Shown: positions 1-8,204, counted from the first letter of the stretch. The stretch is 64,000 nt of DNA from Chitinophagaceae bacterium (GCA_004028795.1 SAIW01000008.1:62001-126000); one strand, 5' to 3'. The notes: generated by a model from the sequence alone, not told the origin. Translations and numbers: made by a program.

Positions 1-71
1 TCTAAAGCTATGATACGAGCCATAAGACTGCGTAACTTTTCTTCATCGTCAATTATGAGAATAGTGCTCAA
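1..71 (-). CDS. Response regulator, receiver domain (partial)
   Basis: This is the N-terminal fragment of a gene that runs off the left edge. The 23 visible codons read STILIIDDEEKLRSLMARII, which is the first strand, the acidic DD pair and the first helix of a CheY-like receiver domain. The 'LxRII' helix resembles NtrC-type sigma-54-dependent regulators of Bacteroidota, but the output domain lies outside the window, so that is inference. I chose a TTG start at 69-71. An in-frame GTG at 90-92 would add seven residues. A copy of the dispersed TGCGTCGCA repeat lies just upstream of the gene. Confidence 0.65.
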   Translation of the reverse strand, partial: MSTILIIDDEEKLRSLMARIIAL

Positions 72-109
72 TGAGTGTGTTTTTTTATGCACAAAGCTAT
101 GCAGTAGAA

Positions 110-123
110 GTGTGCGACGCAAC
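110..123 (-). repeat. Dispersed intergenic repeat, copy 1
   Basis: Reads GTTGCGTCGCACAC on the minus strand. It is one of seven copies in this window of an element whose core TGCG-T-CGCA is an odd palindrome. Flanks related to other copies extend the similarity: upstream ACCAA..CTTTT..TCA and downstream ACTT.TAC. It lies upstream of the response regulator. Confidence 0.7.
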
Positions 124-185
124 AGTAGTTGAATAATGAACTAAAAGTTGGTATCCCCAAAAGAATTTAATTACTGAGCTTTGTT

Positions 186-770
186 TTAAAACCACCTATT
201 AGTAGTGCGTTGCATTGTACTGTAGTTGTTGGATGCAGTAGTATCTGCATTTTTTTCTGAAGTAATTTTTATCTTCTCTGGTAGCGATAAAATTAATTCT
301 CCATCCTGGGTAATTTCCTGATCATAATCTGAACCCAAACCTAAATGTTTATGTTTAGCAGCAAATATTTTAAGTAAATCTTCAATACTTTGTTTTTTTA
401 AATTTCCTTCAACTGTTGCGTTTTCTTCAACAATAAAATTATTGGCAAAAACATCTCCGCTTACAAGAGCACCATTCATAATACTTACTTTCCCTTTACT
501 GAATATTTCACCTTCTACCTGTCCGAAAATCATTATTTCTGAGGCAAAAAAATAACCACTTACAACAGCTTTTTTGCCTATGATAAGTTTATCTGAAATA
601 TTTATTTTTCCATTGAAAAAACCATCTAACCTGCCTTTACATTCTCCGGTAATATCTCCGGTAACTTTCATGCCGGCGGGCAATAAAAAACTTTCTACTT
701 CCGGCGTTTGTTTACCAAAATGCAGGTGCTTATAATGTTTTAAAAACTGAAATCTCTCTTTATTAAGCAC
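186..770 (-). CDS. Bactofilin family cytoskeletal protein
   Basis: A 194-residue protein with a bactofilin core at about residues 29-124. The core is a run of short beta-helix repeats rich in Gly and Val, such as KVTGDITGECKGRLDG, VSGYFFASEIMIFGQVEGEI and VSGDVFANNFIV. Bactofilins polymerise without nucleotide and act as scaffolds in cell shape, stalks or polar organisation. The tail after residue 125 is polar and probably disordered. The start is GTG at 768-770, which overlaps the end of the actin-like gene by 8 bp, so translation is probably coupled. An internal ATG (residue 34) would remove the first strand of the fold, so I prefer GTG. The partner of this bactofilin is unknown. Confidence 0.85.
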   Translation of the reverse strand: MLNKERFQFLKHYKHLHFGKQTPEVESFLLPAGMKVTGDITGECKGRLDGFFNGKINISDKLIIGKKAVVSGYFFASEIMIFGQVEGEIFSKGKVSIMNGALVSGDVFANNFIVEENATVEGNLKKQSIEDLLKIFAAKHKHLGLGSDYDQEITQDGELILSLPEKIKITSEKNADTTASNNYSTMQRTTNRWF

Positions 771-1791
771 TGAAGTAAGAAATTATAGTTGATGAATTGC
801 CTAAATCTATTCCTACACAACCTCTTGAATGTGTAGATGAAAGTGAATAAGAATTGTATAAATAACCTATGCTTGCAACATTCTGCGAATCTATAACTGC
901 TTCTACTTTCATAAAATCTTTAAACTCTTCATAAAACGCATCTCTTAAATCATCGTAATAAACACCTCCGCCAATTAAATAAATACATTCACATCTTTCA
1001 AAATCACGGTCTGTAATATGGTTTTTTATAGAAGGAGAAATTACCTGCCTGTAGTATTGGCCTAAAATATCTTTTCTTAACTCTCTTAATTCTATTTTTT
1101 TTCTGTTTGCAATCATTACACCTTTCATTAATGAGTCGTTAATCTGAAACTCATTTTTTAATTCTAAGTAGTGCAGCTTGTTTAATTCTCTTTGCAGATT
1201 ATTTACAACATATCTTATACCATGCACACTAAAGCAGGTTCTTTGCACAAGTCCGTCTTCTGTAGCCATACCGCCTTCTGCTGTTCCGTAGCCTAAACTT
1301 ATAACAATAAAATTTTTAGGCTGTTGGCTAGAGTACATTTTCTTAACACCAATTACACCGCCTACCAATTCAGGAATAATATCAAATTGACCTATTTCAA
1401 AATTTGAACGGCGGGAAGTACCGTTTAGTGTAAATGTTTCAGTATTGTATTCAACAGAAAAAAACTTCTTTTCTAAAAATTTAGATAAAGGCTGTTTATA
1501 AATATTAAAAGTAGAGAAAGGCAAACCCATTGTTAGTGTTAAGGGTTGCTCAACTTTATCCATTAAATTAAGCAGTGCTGCTTTAAACAATAACTCGTAG
1601 TCTCTTTCATCGGGAGATGAGTTGATGATACGTTGTGGATTAAGACCATCTTTCTTGGCTAATTCGCCAATTACATACCATAAATTATTGTTGCGAACTT
1701 TAATACCACTGATTAAATCGTTAGCTGTGTTTTCAGTATTACCATATGATGGTTCAAAAACACTTGGAAAACTTAGGGTTGATACTTTCAT
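763..1791 (-). CDS. Actin-like ATPase of the ParM/StbA group, apparently circularly permuted
   Basis: A 342-residue protein. The visible blocks follow ParM-like proteins in an unusual order. The N-terminus begins at the 'FPS' segment (residues 8-10). The GELA block (42-45), GLP (89-91), a phosphate-2-like SLGYGT (165-170), the adenosine motif IGGG (273-276) and NVASIGY (304-310) come next. The phosphate-1 motif IDLGNSSTII (328-337), normally at the extreme N-terminus, sits at the very C-terminus. An in-frame TAA lies three codons before the ATG, so no N-terminal phosphate-1 strand is missing from the start call. The phosphate-2 Asp is replaced by Ser165. The gene overlaps the downstream bactofilin gene by 8 bp. 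The family assignment is firm. Filament formation and the biological role are inference. Confidence 0.8.
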   Translation of the reverse strand: MKVSTLSFPSVFEPSYGNTENTANDLISGIKVRNNNLWYVIGELAKKDGLNPQRIINSSPDERDYELLFKAALLNLMDKVEQPLTLTMGLPFSTFNIYKQPLSKFLEKKFFSVEYNTETFTLNGTSRRSNFEIGQFDIIPELVGGVIGVKKMYSSQQPKNFIVISLGYGTAEGGMATEDGLVQRTCFSVHGIRYVVNNLQRELNKLHYLELKNEFQINDSLMKGVMIANRKKIELRELRKDILGQYYRQVISPSIKNHITDRDFERCECIYLIGGGVYYDDLRDAFYEEFKDFMKVEAVIDSQNVASIGYLYNSYSLSSTHSRGCVGIDLGNSSTIISYFSA

Positions 1792-1811
1792 TGTTTGTTA
1801 GGAGTGAAGCT

Positions 1812-1819
1812 CAAAAGTA
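1812..1819 (-). promoter_or_regulatory. -7 element TACTTTTG for the actin-like/bactofilin operon
   Basis: An exact match to the Bacteroidota -7 consensus TAnnTTTG, 20 bp upstream of the ATG. No TTG -33 element stands at the usual 19-21 bp spacing, so this is only a candidate. Confidence 0.4.
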
Positions 1820-1955
1820 TTTGCTTAGGCCTATGTGTCTGTAAACAAATTGCTACTAAATAATTACCTTATTGTAAATAAAAGGTTACCAAATTGTAAG
1901 TTGCATAGACTATAAGCTGTGCAAAATGAAAATTAGAATATTAGTCTAATAATTA

Positions 1956-3443
1956 TTACTTCAACTCAACCCATTCGCTGATGTTGTTATTAACATCAAT
2001 AGATGCAATAAAAATTTTATCTGTTGTTCCTGCTAAAGATTTGCTTTTATCAAACTCTCCATCCTTATTGGCTACGATAATTTTAGTGAGTGTTGCATAC
2101 TCTAATTTAGCATCTACCTGTGCAGGTAAAACAAATACTGCAAAACCTTTAATTTTTTCTTTGCCTGTGTAAGTTATTTTATAGAGTTGGTCTTTTGTTT
2201 TTTGAATAACCGGTTTATTAGGGGCAATACTGTCAATCCAGGCCATTGGCGGAACAATAGCAGGTAATGCATAATAATTCAAACGTAAGCTATCATTCCA
2301 TCCATTGGGGTTTAAATCAAAATTCTTACTGTTGAAATAAATACTGCCGTTAATGTTTGTACTGTTTCTTAAAAGCTTTAGCTGATTGGGTAATTCATTT
2401 GGTTTTTTCCAGGCTGCATTTCTATCGCTTGTTCCTAATGCCCGATAAATGCCATGCCCGATAAACATTTGCCTGCCATAAGTATGTTTATTCCACCAAT
2501 CAATTAATACGGTATAATCGCAAAGCTTATGACCGATTTCCCAATATAATTGCGGTGCTGCATAATCAATCCAACCTTTTTTTAGCCACAATAAAATATC
2601 TGCATACAAATCATCATAATTGCTGATGCCTGCTTTGGTATCGCTGCCATCTTCGTCTTTGGTTTTATTACGCCAAACACCAAAAGGACTAACACCAAAT
2701 TTTACGCGTGGATTCGTGCTTTTAATAGTTTCATTCAACATTCTGATGATACTGTCGCAATTACTTCTTCTCCAATCATCTTTACTCAAACCATTACCGT
2801 ATTTAACATAAGCTTGACTATCGGGAAAGTCTGAACCTTTACTGTCTTTGTATGGATAAAAATAATCATCCATATGAATGCCGTCAACATCATAACGGCT
2901 AACAATATCTTTTACTACCCTTACAACAAACTGTCTTACTTCGGGCAAACCGGGATTAAAAATTTTCTGATTATTGTAAGTGAAAAACCATTCAGGATGA
3001 ATTTTTGTAATATGAGATGGAGATACAGTTGACTTACCGATTTTGAAAACTGCTCTGTAAGGATTTAACCATGCATGAAATTCCATACCTCTTTTATGTG
3101 TTTCTTCAATCATAAACTGAAGCGGGTCATAATAAGGTGTTGGCGGTAAACCCTGCGTACCATTTAAATATTCACTCCACGGTTCGTATTGCGAAGGATA
3201 GAAAGCATCGGCGGTAGGGCGTATCTGAACAATTAAAGCATTCATACCGTTTTGCTGATGCATATCTGCCAAGTGAATAAACTCTGCTTTTTGCTCTTCA
3301 ACACTTAACCCTTTTTTACTGGGCCAATCAATATTTTCAACAGTTGCCACCCATACTGCTCTGAACTCAAATTTGGGAGGTACTTGAGCGAAAGTGAATA
3401 TTGAAATAATAAAAGTGAAAAGTATGAATGCGATTTTTTTCAT
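1956..3443 (-). CDS. Secreted GHL10-type glycan hydrolase (DUF187, DigH/YngK-like)
   Basis: A 495-residue exported protein. A signal peptide (residues 1-19, ending FTFAQ) is followed by a TIM-barrel domain with typical GHL10 segments: EFRAVWVATVENIDWPS, 'GMNALIVQIRPTADAFY', 'GMEFHAWLNPYR', 'DVDGIHMDDYFYPY' and 'GVSPFGVWRN'. The C-terminal 90 residues look like an Ig/FN3-type module. The E. coli member DigH cleaves denuded peptidoglycan glycan strands, so a periplasmic or outer-membrane cell-wall role is likely here. The acidic pair in HMDD is the probable catalytic region. A TATCTTTA element at 3448-3455, directly upstream of the start, fits a -7 box. Confidence 0.85.
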   Translation of the reverse strand: MKKIAFILFTFIISIFTFAQVPPKFEFRAVWVATVENIDWPSKKGLSVEEQKAEFIHLADMHQQNGMNALIVQIRPTADAFYPSQYEPWSEYLNGTQGLPPTPYYDPLQFMIEETHKRGMEFHAWLNPYRAVFKIGKSTVSPSHITKIHPEWFFTYNNQKIFNPGLPEVRQFVVRVVKDIVSRYDVDGIHMDDYFYPYKDSKGSDFPDSQAYVKYGNGLSKDDWRRSNCDSIIRMLNETIKSTNPRVKFGVSPFGVWRNKTKDEDGSDTKAGISNYDDLYADILLWLKKGWIDYAAPQLYWEIGHKLCDYTVLIDWWNKHTYGRQMFIGHGIYRALGTSDRNAAWKKPNELPNQLKLLRNSTNINGSIYFNSKNFDLNPNGWNDSLRLNYYALPAIVPPMAWIDSIAPNKPVIQKTKDQLYKITYTGKEKIKGFAVFVLPAQVDAKLEYATLTKIIVANKDGEFDKSKSLAGTTDKIFIASIDVNNNISEWVELK

Positions 3444-3518
3444 CGGGTAAAGATACTTTTAAGCTATAGTGAAACGATTATTGTGGAAGAAATGAAAAAG
3501 CTTTATTGATAATTAACA

Positions 3519-4550
3519 TTAATCTTCCCAAACACTTAAACCCTCGCTGCAATTGGAACAGATGTCAATATTTTTTCTGCTGGTCATTAATTCTTTTCTG
3601 AATTGTTTATAGTTATCGTTATTCCAGATTGCTTTAAAAGATTGTGTTTTCAAATTACCCAACCTGTGCATGGCATCTTTATCAAAACAGCAGGGAACAA
3701 CTAAGCCATCCCAGGTAATAACATTGCCTTGCCACAACTTCCAGCAATGATTTTGTAAACCGCTTTTTGAAACAGTATTTCCGTTTTTATCTTTTTTGTA
3801 GCGACTGTATTTATTATTGATTGGAATAAGTTGATTGGGGTCGTTCTCAAAATCGTACACCTGTGCCGTTTTAAAACGCACCTGATCTACACCTATTTCT
3901 TTACCCAACTTTTTTATTTCTTCTATTTGATGTTCATTGGGTTTTACTACTAAAAACTGAAAGAATACAAACGGCGTTTTACTGTTGAGTGCTTTTTTCC
4001 ATTTCACAATATTTTTCGCTCCTTCAATTACTTTATCCAATTTGCCACCAACACGATAAGATTGATATACATCCTGCGTTGTACCGTCAATAGAAATAAT
4101 TAATCTGTCTAAACCGCTTTCAACAGTTGCTTTTGCTTTTTCATCAGTTAAGTAATGAGCATTGGTAGAAGTGGCTGTGTAAATACCTTTACTATGAGCA
4201 TATTTAACCATTTCTAAAAAATGAGGGTTTAGAAACGGTTCTCCCTGAAAATAAAAAATTAAATACAACAACTCTTTATAAATATCATCAATGGTTTGTT
4301 TAAAGAAAGATTGTTCTAACATACCTGTTGGTCTTGTAAACTCTCTTAAACCACTCGGGCATTCAGGGCAACGAAGATTGCAGGAAGTTGTAGGCTCGAA
4401 TGAAACAGAAACAGGGTAACCCCATTGAACAGGCTTTTTCAACAATTTACTTAATTGATAACTGCTCCAAACTTTAGCACCGTTCGATATTCTTCGTGCT
4501 GTAAGTTTAGAAAGAAAATTAATACTATCGTTTAAATTGAAATAAGCCAT
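3519..4550 (-). CDS. Radical SAM/SPASM domain protein
   Basis: A 343-residue protein. The radical SAM [4Fe-4S] motif is C57-NLR-C61-PE-C64, in 'TTSCNLRCPECPSG'. The C-terminal SPASM domain carries extra cysteines (HCWKLW, VPCCFDKD, ICSNCSEG) that bind auxiliary Fe-S clusters. SPASM enzymes mostly modify peptides or anchor tungsten and molybdenum cofactor chemistry. No precursor peptide gene is visible next door, and the neighbours are cell-wall hydrolases, so the substrate is unknown. Related Bacteroidota proteins without a peptide partner are common. The gene is divergent from the GH25 gene. Confidence 0.85.
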   Translation of the reverse strand: MAYFNLNDSINFLSKLTARRISNGAKVWSSYQLSKLLKKPVQWGYPVSVSFEPTTSCNLRCPECPSGLREFTRPTGMLEQSFFKQTIDDIYKELLYLIFYFQGEPFLNPHFLEMVKYAHSKGIYTATSTNAHYLTDEKAKATVESGLDRLIISIDGTTQDVYQSYRVGGKLDKVIEGAKNIVKWKKALNSKTPFVFFQFLVVKPNEHQIEEIKKLGKEIGVDQVRFKTAQVYDFENDPNQLIPINNKYSRYKKDKNGNTVSKSGLQNHCWKLWQGNVITWDGLVVPCCFDKDAMHRLGNLKTQSFKAIWNNDNYKQFRKELMTSRKNIDICSNCSEGLSVWED

Positions 4551-4665
4551 TAGTGTTGTAAAAATACAGCAGCAAATATTAATGCTTCAACAAGTTTCGT
4601 AAAGCGACAAAAGATTATGTATTTCTTTTCATTTCAATCTTCAAATTTGTATCAAACCTTTTATA

Positions 4666-5445
4666 ATGCCTTCAAGAAAAAGACGAGGTTTATTGCTTTT
4701 ATTTATTGTTGCATTCTTTTTACTGAATATAGCCGGAGGTTACTTTTTATATGAGTATTGGCAATTTAAAACAAAGAAAGCAAAGGCTGAAAAGGCATTA
4801 TATAAAGCTTTCGGCGTAAATATTCCAACCAATTATCTAATATATGGTATAGATGTAAGCAATCATCAACAATATATTCATTGGCCTGCTGTTAAGCAAA
4901 TGAGTATTCAAAATATAAAAATCGGGTTTGTATTTATTAAAGCAACAGAAGGGTTGAATGATGCGGATAAATCTTTTAAATATAATTGGAAGAGTGCTGT
5001 GGAGAATAATATTACCAAAGGAGCTTATCATTATTTTTTAGCAACTAAAAATGGTAAAGCACAGGCAGAAAATTTTATTAAGAATGTACAACTTAAAAAA
5101 GGAGATTTACCGCCTGTTGTTGATGTAGAAGATTTATACAGCCAACCTGTTGGATTAATGAAACAAAGATTGAAAGAATGTTTGCAAACCTTAGAGGCCT
5201 ATTATAAAGTAAAACCTATAATTTATACGTATGCTAATTTTTATCAAACGAATTTGAGTAAAGAGTTTGATAATTATCCTTTATGGGTGGCAAATTACTT
5301 AGTAAAAGATAGGCCTGAAATTGCTGGTAATTGGCTGTTCTGGCAACATACAGATGCAGCTAACATTAACGGTATAATTACACCTGTAGATATGAATGTG
5401 TTTAATGGTGATACCGCAGCATTGAGGAATATATTGCTGAAATAA
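4666..5445 (+). CDS. GH25 muramidase (lysozyme), membrane-anchored
   Basis: A 259-residue protein. A basic N-terminus (PSRKRRG) and one transmembrane segment (residues 8-30) are followed by a GH25 domain. The first strand is YGIDVSNHQ with Asp63, and the catalytic motif is VVDVED with Asp153 and Glu155. It also has 'FVFIKATEG' and 'KGAYHYFLA', and ends with 'LWVANYL...WLFWQHTDAANING'. These enzymes cleave the beta-1,4 bond between MurNAc and GlcNAc in peptidoglycan. The uncleaved anchor suggests the inner membrane with the catalytic domain in the periplasm. It may act with the nearby GHL10 hydrolase, although the genes are not in an operon. Confidence 0.9.
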   Translation: MPSRKRRGLLLLFIVAFFLLNIAGGYFLYEYWQFKTKKAKAEKALYKAFGVNIPTNYLIYGIDVSNHQQYIHWPAVKQMSIQNIKIGFVFIKATEGLNDADKSFKYNWKSAVENNITKGAYHYFLATKNGKAQAENFIKNVQLKKGDLPPVVDVEDLYSQPVGLMKQRLKECLQTLEAYYKVKPIIYTYANFYQTNLSKEFDNYPLWVANYLVKDRPEIAGNWLFWQHTDAANINGIITPVDMNVFNGDTAALRNILLK

Positions 5446-5563
5446 TATTCCAGATTCGGGAAAATTTTTCCCAAAACTGTTTGTCATGCCAATGTCTATT
5501 AACATTTTCTTTTTAAACCGTTGTGATTTCTTTCAGTCTTTAATTATGAAATTTGCATTGTAA

Positions 5564-5704
5564 TTGAAACGCGGGCAGCACAAAAAGTTCTTAAAGGCTC
5601 TGATAATTGTAAAAAGTAAGGAAGTTAAAAAGGCTAAGGATTTTTTAACAGAAAAAATGAAACTTTTGGCAAACAGTTTGCGTACATTTATTATAGAATT
5701 TTAA
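5564..5704 (+). CDS. Possible small basic protein, 46 residues
   Basis: An open frame beginning TTG AAA CGC encodes a Lys-rich, amphipathic 46-residue peptide (LKRGQHKKFLKALIIVK... ending LRTFIIEF). It is followed 40 bp later by a strong terminator. An ATG at 5546 lies in the same frame but meets a TAA after five codons (5561-5563), immediately before the TTG. Either the TTG is used, or the gene carries a nonsense change, or the region is a non-coding RNA. I recognise no family. The terminator without any other gene close before it is the main reason to believe something is transcribed here. Confidence 0.3.
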   Translation: MKRGQHKKFLKALIIVKSKEVKKAKDFLTEKMKLLANSLRTFIIEF

Positions 5705-5744
5705 AATAGTCAATTTTCTCATAAGCAGTTAGTTTTGGTTAACG

Positions 5745-5774
5745 GCCTCTGTTTCTACAGAGGCTTTTTTATTT
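5745..5774 (+). terminator. Rho-independent terminator
   Basis: Stem GCCTCTG (5745-5751) and CAGAGGC (5758-5764), followed by TTTTTTATTTT. It points in the + direction, 300 bp after the GH25 gene and 40 bp after the possible small ORF. Read on the other strand it has no T-tract. Confidence 0.8.
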
Positions 5775-6208
5775 TAAACCTTTTTTACAAACTGCGGTTT
5801 TGTTTTAATAGTATCTCCGTCAATGTACCAAAGTTCTTCTTCATAATTATGAAAACGAAACCATAAATAAACAATAAGGCTTCCAACTGCATCTGCCAAT
5901 GCATCTAAAACATCTCCTGTTCTGTATGGGATCAATAAATGCTGAATAATTTCTGTAGCAATAGCATAAACAAAGCAGGCCATCAGTATAATTGTTACCC
6001 ACATATTTTTCATTTCTTCTTCATCTTTACGACGCGGATAAATAAAAAGAAAAGCAAGCAGTGCAAAGAAACCTGCATGAACAATTTTATCGCAGTAATA
6101 TTTTTCAAACCAAGTTATTTCGGGTAATGCGTTGCCCGGTAAAAAAAATAGAATTAAGGTTATAATAAACCAGATTTGCCCTAAGCGTAGATCTTTTGCG
6201 AAAAACAT
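5774..6208 (-). CDS. VanZ-like family membrane protein
   Basis: A 144-residue inner-membrane protein with about four transmembrane helices: residues 9-24, 40-57, 70-92 and 100-117. It carries the family pattern 'DKIVHAGFFALLAFLF', then 'EIIQHLLIPYRTGDVLDALADAVGSL', the E..Q......R..D..D...D..G signature of VanZ proteins. VanZ itself gives low-level teicoplanin resistance, but most chromosomal relatives have no known role, so resistance should not be inferred. An exact -7 box lies 20 bp upstream. Confidence 0.8.
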   Translation of the reverse strand: MFFAKDLRLGQIWFIITLILFFLPGNALPEITWFEKYYCDKIVHAGFFALLAFLFIYPRRKDEEEMKNMWVTIILMACFVYAIATEIIQHLLIPYRTGDVLDALADAVGSLIVYLWFRFHNYEEELWYIDGDTIKTKPQFVKKV

Positions 6209-6228
6209 AAGAGAGTTAATTGTTATAC

Positions 6229-6236
6229 CAAATATA
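6229..6236 (-). promoter_or_regulatory. -7 element TATATTTG for the VanZ-like gene
   Basis: An exact match to TAnnTTTG on the minus strand, 20 bp upstream of the VanZ-like start. It directly abuts the terminator hairpin of the upstream sigma/anti-sigma operon. No clear -33 box is visible. Confidence 0.45.
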
Positions 6237-6262
6237 AGGGAGCTACAGTAATGCAGCTCCCT
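6237..6262 (-). terminator. Hairpin ending the sigma/anti-sigma operon
   Basis: Perfect stem AGGGAGCT/AGCTCCCT with a 10-nt loop, followed on the minus strand by TTATATTT. It lies 170 bp after the anti-sigma gene. The stretch between holds no ORF I can support. Confidence 0.5.
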
Positions 6263-6432
6263 CCATCTGAAAAAACCCCGTTATTAATAGCTTTTTAGCT
6301 ACAGCAGCATATACGGAATAACACAGGTATTGGATTTACCGGTTTATAAATAAAGTATACAAGGATTACAAATGCATTTGAATAGACATGCAGTTTAGAC
6401 TTCAGAAGAAAAAATCAGCAGAAATAAAATAA

Positions 6433-7233
6433 CTATCCAAGTTTTACAGCACCCAAAACAAACATCTGGTCGATGTGCGGAGAGGGGCTACCGCCTTCAT
6501 TTTCAAGGGTTATAGCAAAAGCCTGAGCTTTGGGAATATTTTTTAAATGGCATAAACCATTGCAATCTGCAATTAAGCCTGCATCAACAGGTTTTCCATC
6601 AACCAACGCCCACAATTGGTATTGTTTACCGGCAGGTGCAGCAGATAATTTATTAGCTAAGAGATAAACGTCTTTTGTTTTACTATCCCAAAAAACAGTA
6701 GTATAGTTATTTTCTCTTCCTTTAACACCCGGCATTGCCACTTTAACTACAGAAGGGTCGCTCATTAACTGCATGCTATTATACAAATCAAGCATTTTAG
6801 CCTGTGTACCCTCAACCTTTGCATTTAAACTTATTTTCTCATTTAAAATGGCGAGATAATTATTATTGGCTTCGTTGAATTTGTTAAAATAGTAAACATT
6901 CAAACCTGCACTTATTACTAATAAAATAACCGAGGCAGCAACAGTATATTGTAACCAATTTCTTTTTGGGGTGAATGGAATAACAGTAGCCTGTTTTTCT
7001 TCTGTAAATTCATCTTTTAATGCAGCAAAAATATTTTCTTTTACAAAAGACGGAGGAGTAAGGGAATTATTAACAGAAGTCTTTTCTAAAGAATTTTCAA
7101 AAGCAGTAACAGCCTGCTGTATTTCAGGATATTGTTTGCAAAGTTGTTGCAACTCGGCAGCTTCCTGAATATTGGCTAAGCCCAATACGTAACTTTCAAT
7201 TACGCCACTTTCTATGTATTCTTTTACATCCAT
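6433..7233 (-). CDS. Anti-sigma factor, RskA-type
   Basis: A 266-residue membrane protein. The N-terminal 80 residues form a zinc-less anti-sigma domain (SGVIESYVLGLANIQEAAEL..., 'YPEIQQAVTAFE'). One transmembrane helix follows at about 95-113 (YTVAASVILLVISAGLNVYY). The periplasmic part ends in the RskA/anti-sigma-K C-terminal domain, with the typical 'YLLANKLSAAPAGKQYQLWALVDGKPVDAG', 'FAITLENEGGSPSPHIDQMFVLG'. It should sequester the ECF sigma factor encoded immediately upstream: stop and start overlap as TAATG. Release by regulated proteolysis is known for the family, but the signal here is unknown. Confidence 0.9.
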   Translation of the reverse strand: MDVKEYIESGVIESYVLGLANIQEAAELQQLCKQYPEIQQAVTAFENSLEKTSVNNSLTPPSFVKENIFAALKDEFTEEKQATVIPFTPKRNWLQYTVAASVILLVISAGLNVYYFNKFNEANNNYLAILNEKISLNAKVEGTQAKMLDLYNSMQLMSDPSVVKVAMPGVKGRENNYTTVFWDSKTKDVYLLANKLSAAPAGKQYQLWALVDGKPVDAGLIADCNGLCHLKNIPKAQAFAITLENEGGSPSPHIDQMFVLGAVKLG

Positions 7234-7772
7234 TAACTTATAATTTGCCTCAATTGTATTAAGGCTGTTCTCATTCTTGTTTTTACTGTTCCTAAGGGTA
7301 CATCAATCATTCTTGAAATTTCATCTTGTGTAAATCCCTGAAAATACGAGAGTTCAATCAACACTCTGTATTCTTCTTTTAACTGGTGTACAATTTTTCT
7401 TAAACCAATTTTATCTACAACTGTTTGTTCAACTCCTGCCGCTGAATAATCATTTTCTGTTAATTCTTTGTTCTGCCTGTTGTTATTAAAACTTTTACTT
7501 CTCAATGTATCTATAGATGCATTACGAGCTATATTCAACATCCATGTAAACAATTTCCCTTTGCTTTCATCATATGTTTCTATCTGTTTCCAGATTTTTA
7601 TAAATACTTCCTGCAATACATCATTGGCCAGTTCATTATCGGCTACAACATTTACAATAACAGCATATAAAGCACCTGAATAATTATCATATAAATAACT
7701 ATATGCATTTTGGCTTCTCTGCTTTAAGAGTTGCACCAATTCAGGCTCTGTATATTTTTTTACTACCTGCAA
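7233..7772 (-). CDS. ECF RNA polymerase sigma factor (SigK-like)
   Basis: A 179-residue sigma-70-family regulator. Region 2 is at about 15-85 (AYSYLYDNYSGALYAVIVNVV, 'ANDVLQEVFIKIWKQI', 'FTWMLNIARNASIDTLRS'). Region 4 is at about 120-175 (YRVLIELSYFQGFTQDEISRMI, 'PLGTVKTRMRTALIQLR'). The only reasonable start is TTG at 7770-7772. A stop lies five codons upstream and no ATG is available before region 2. It is co-transcribed with its RskA-type anti-sigma partner, the usual arrangement for SigK/RskA modules. Confidence 0.9.
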   Translation of the reverse strand: MQVVKKYTEPELVQLLKQRSQNAYSYLYDNYSGALYAVIVNVVADNELANDVLQEVFIKIWKQIETYDESKGKLFTWMLNIARNASIDTLRSKSFNNNRQNKELTENDYSAAGVEQTVVDKIGLRKIVHQLKEEYRVLIELSYFQGFTQDEISRMIDVPLGTVKTRMRTALIQLRQIIS

Positions 7773-7826
7773 GTGGCTATTTTTTCAGACGTTTGGTTCA
7801 TTTACGAAAAATTAAGGAGCATGGTT

Positions 7827-8204
7827 TTAAGCTACCAAAGCTTTATACGCAACTGCATCTAATAGGCTATCAACATCGGCAATATTGCTTACTTCAACTT
7901 TTACCATCCAGCCGTTTTCGTAAGGCTCATTATTTACTAATTCCGGTTGTTTTTCTAATAATGAATTTACTTCTAACACTTTTCCGGCAACAGGCATAAA
8001 TAAATCGCTTACTGTTTTTACTGCTTCAACGGTACCGAATACTTCGGCTGCACCTACTTCTTCACCAACAGTATTAATATCAACGTATACAATATCGCCT
8101 AATTCATGCTGGGCAAAATCTGTAATACCAATGGTGGCAATATTGCCTTCTAATTTAATCCACTCATGGTCTTTAGTGTAGCGTAGGTCTTCTGGAAAAT
8201 TCAT
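7827..8204 (-). CDS. gcvH: Glycine cleavage system H protein
   Basis: A 125-residue lipoyl carrier. It is full length for the family: '[20 protein letters not shown]', '[20 protein letters not shown]', then '[19 protein letters not shown]' with Lys63 as the lipoylation site. It shuttles the aminomethyl group between GcvP and GcvT in glycine catabolism. No gcvT or gcvP is adjacent, which is common in Bacteroidota, where the genes are scattered. Confidence 0.95.
   Translation of the reverse strand: MNFPEDLRYTKDHEWIKLEGNIATIGITDFAQHELGDIVYVDINTVGEEVGAAEVFGTVEAVKTVSDLFMPVAGKVLEVNSLLEKQPELVNNEPYENGWMVKVEVSNIADVDSLLDAVAYKALVA

Noticed and set aside
1981-2172. Opposite-strand ORF within the GHL10 gene, and many similar shadow frames of about 60-100 codons in other genes
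   Set aside because: They lie wholly inside well-supported genes on the other strand and lack family motifs.
5774-6208. Glycopeptide resistance from the VanZ-like gene
   Set aside because: VanZ-like domains are widespread and mostly of unknown role. No other van genes are present.
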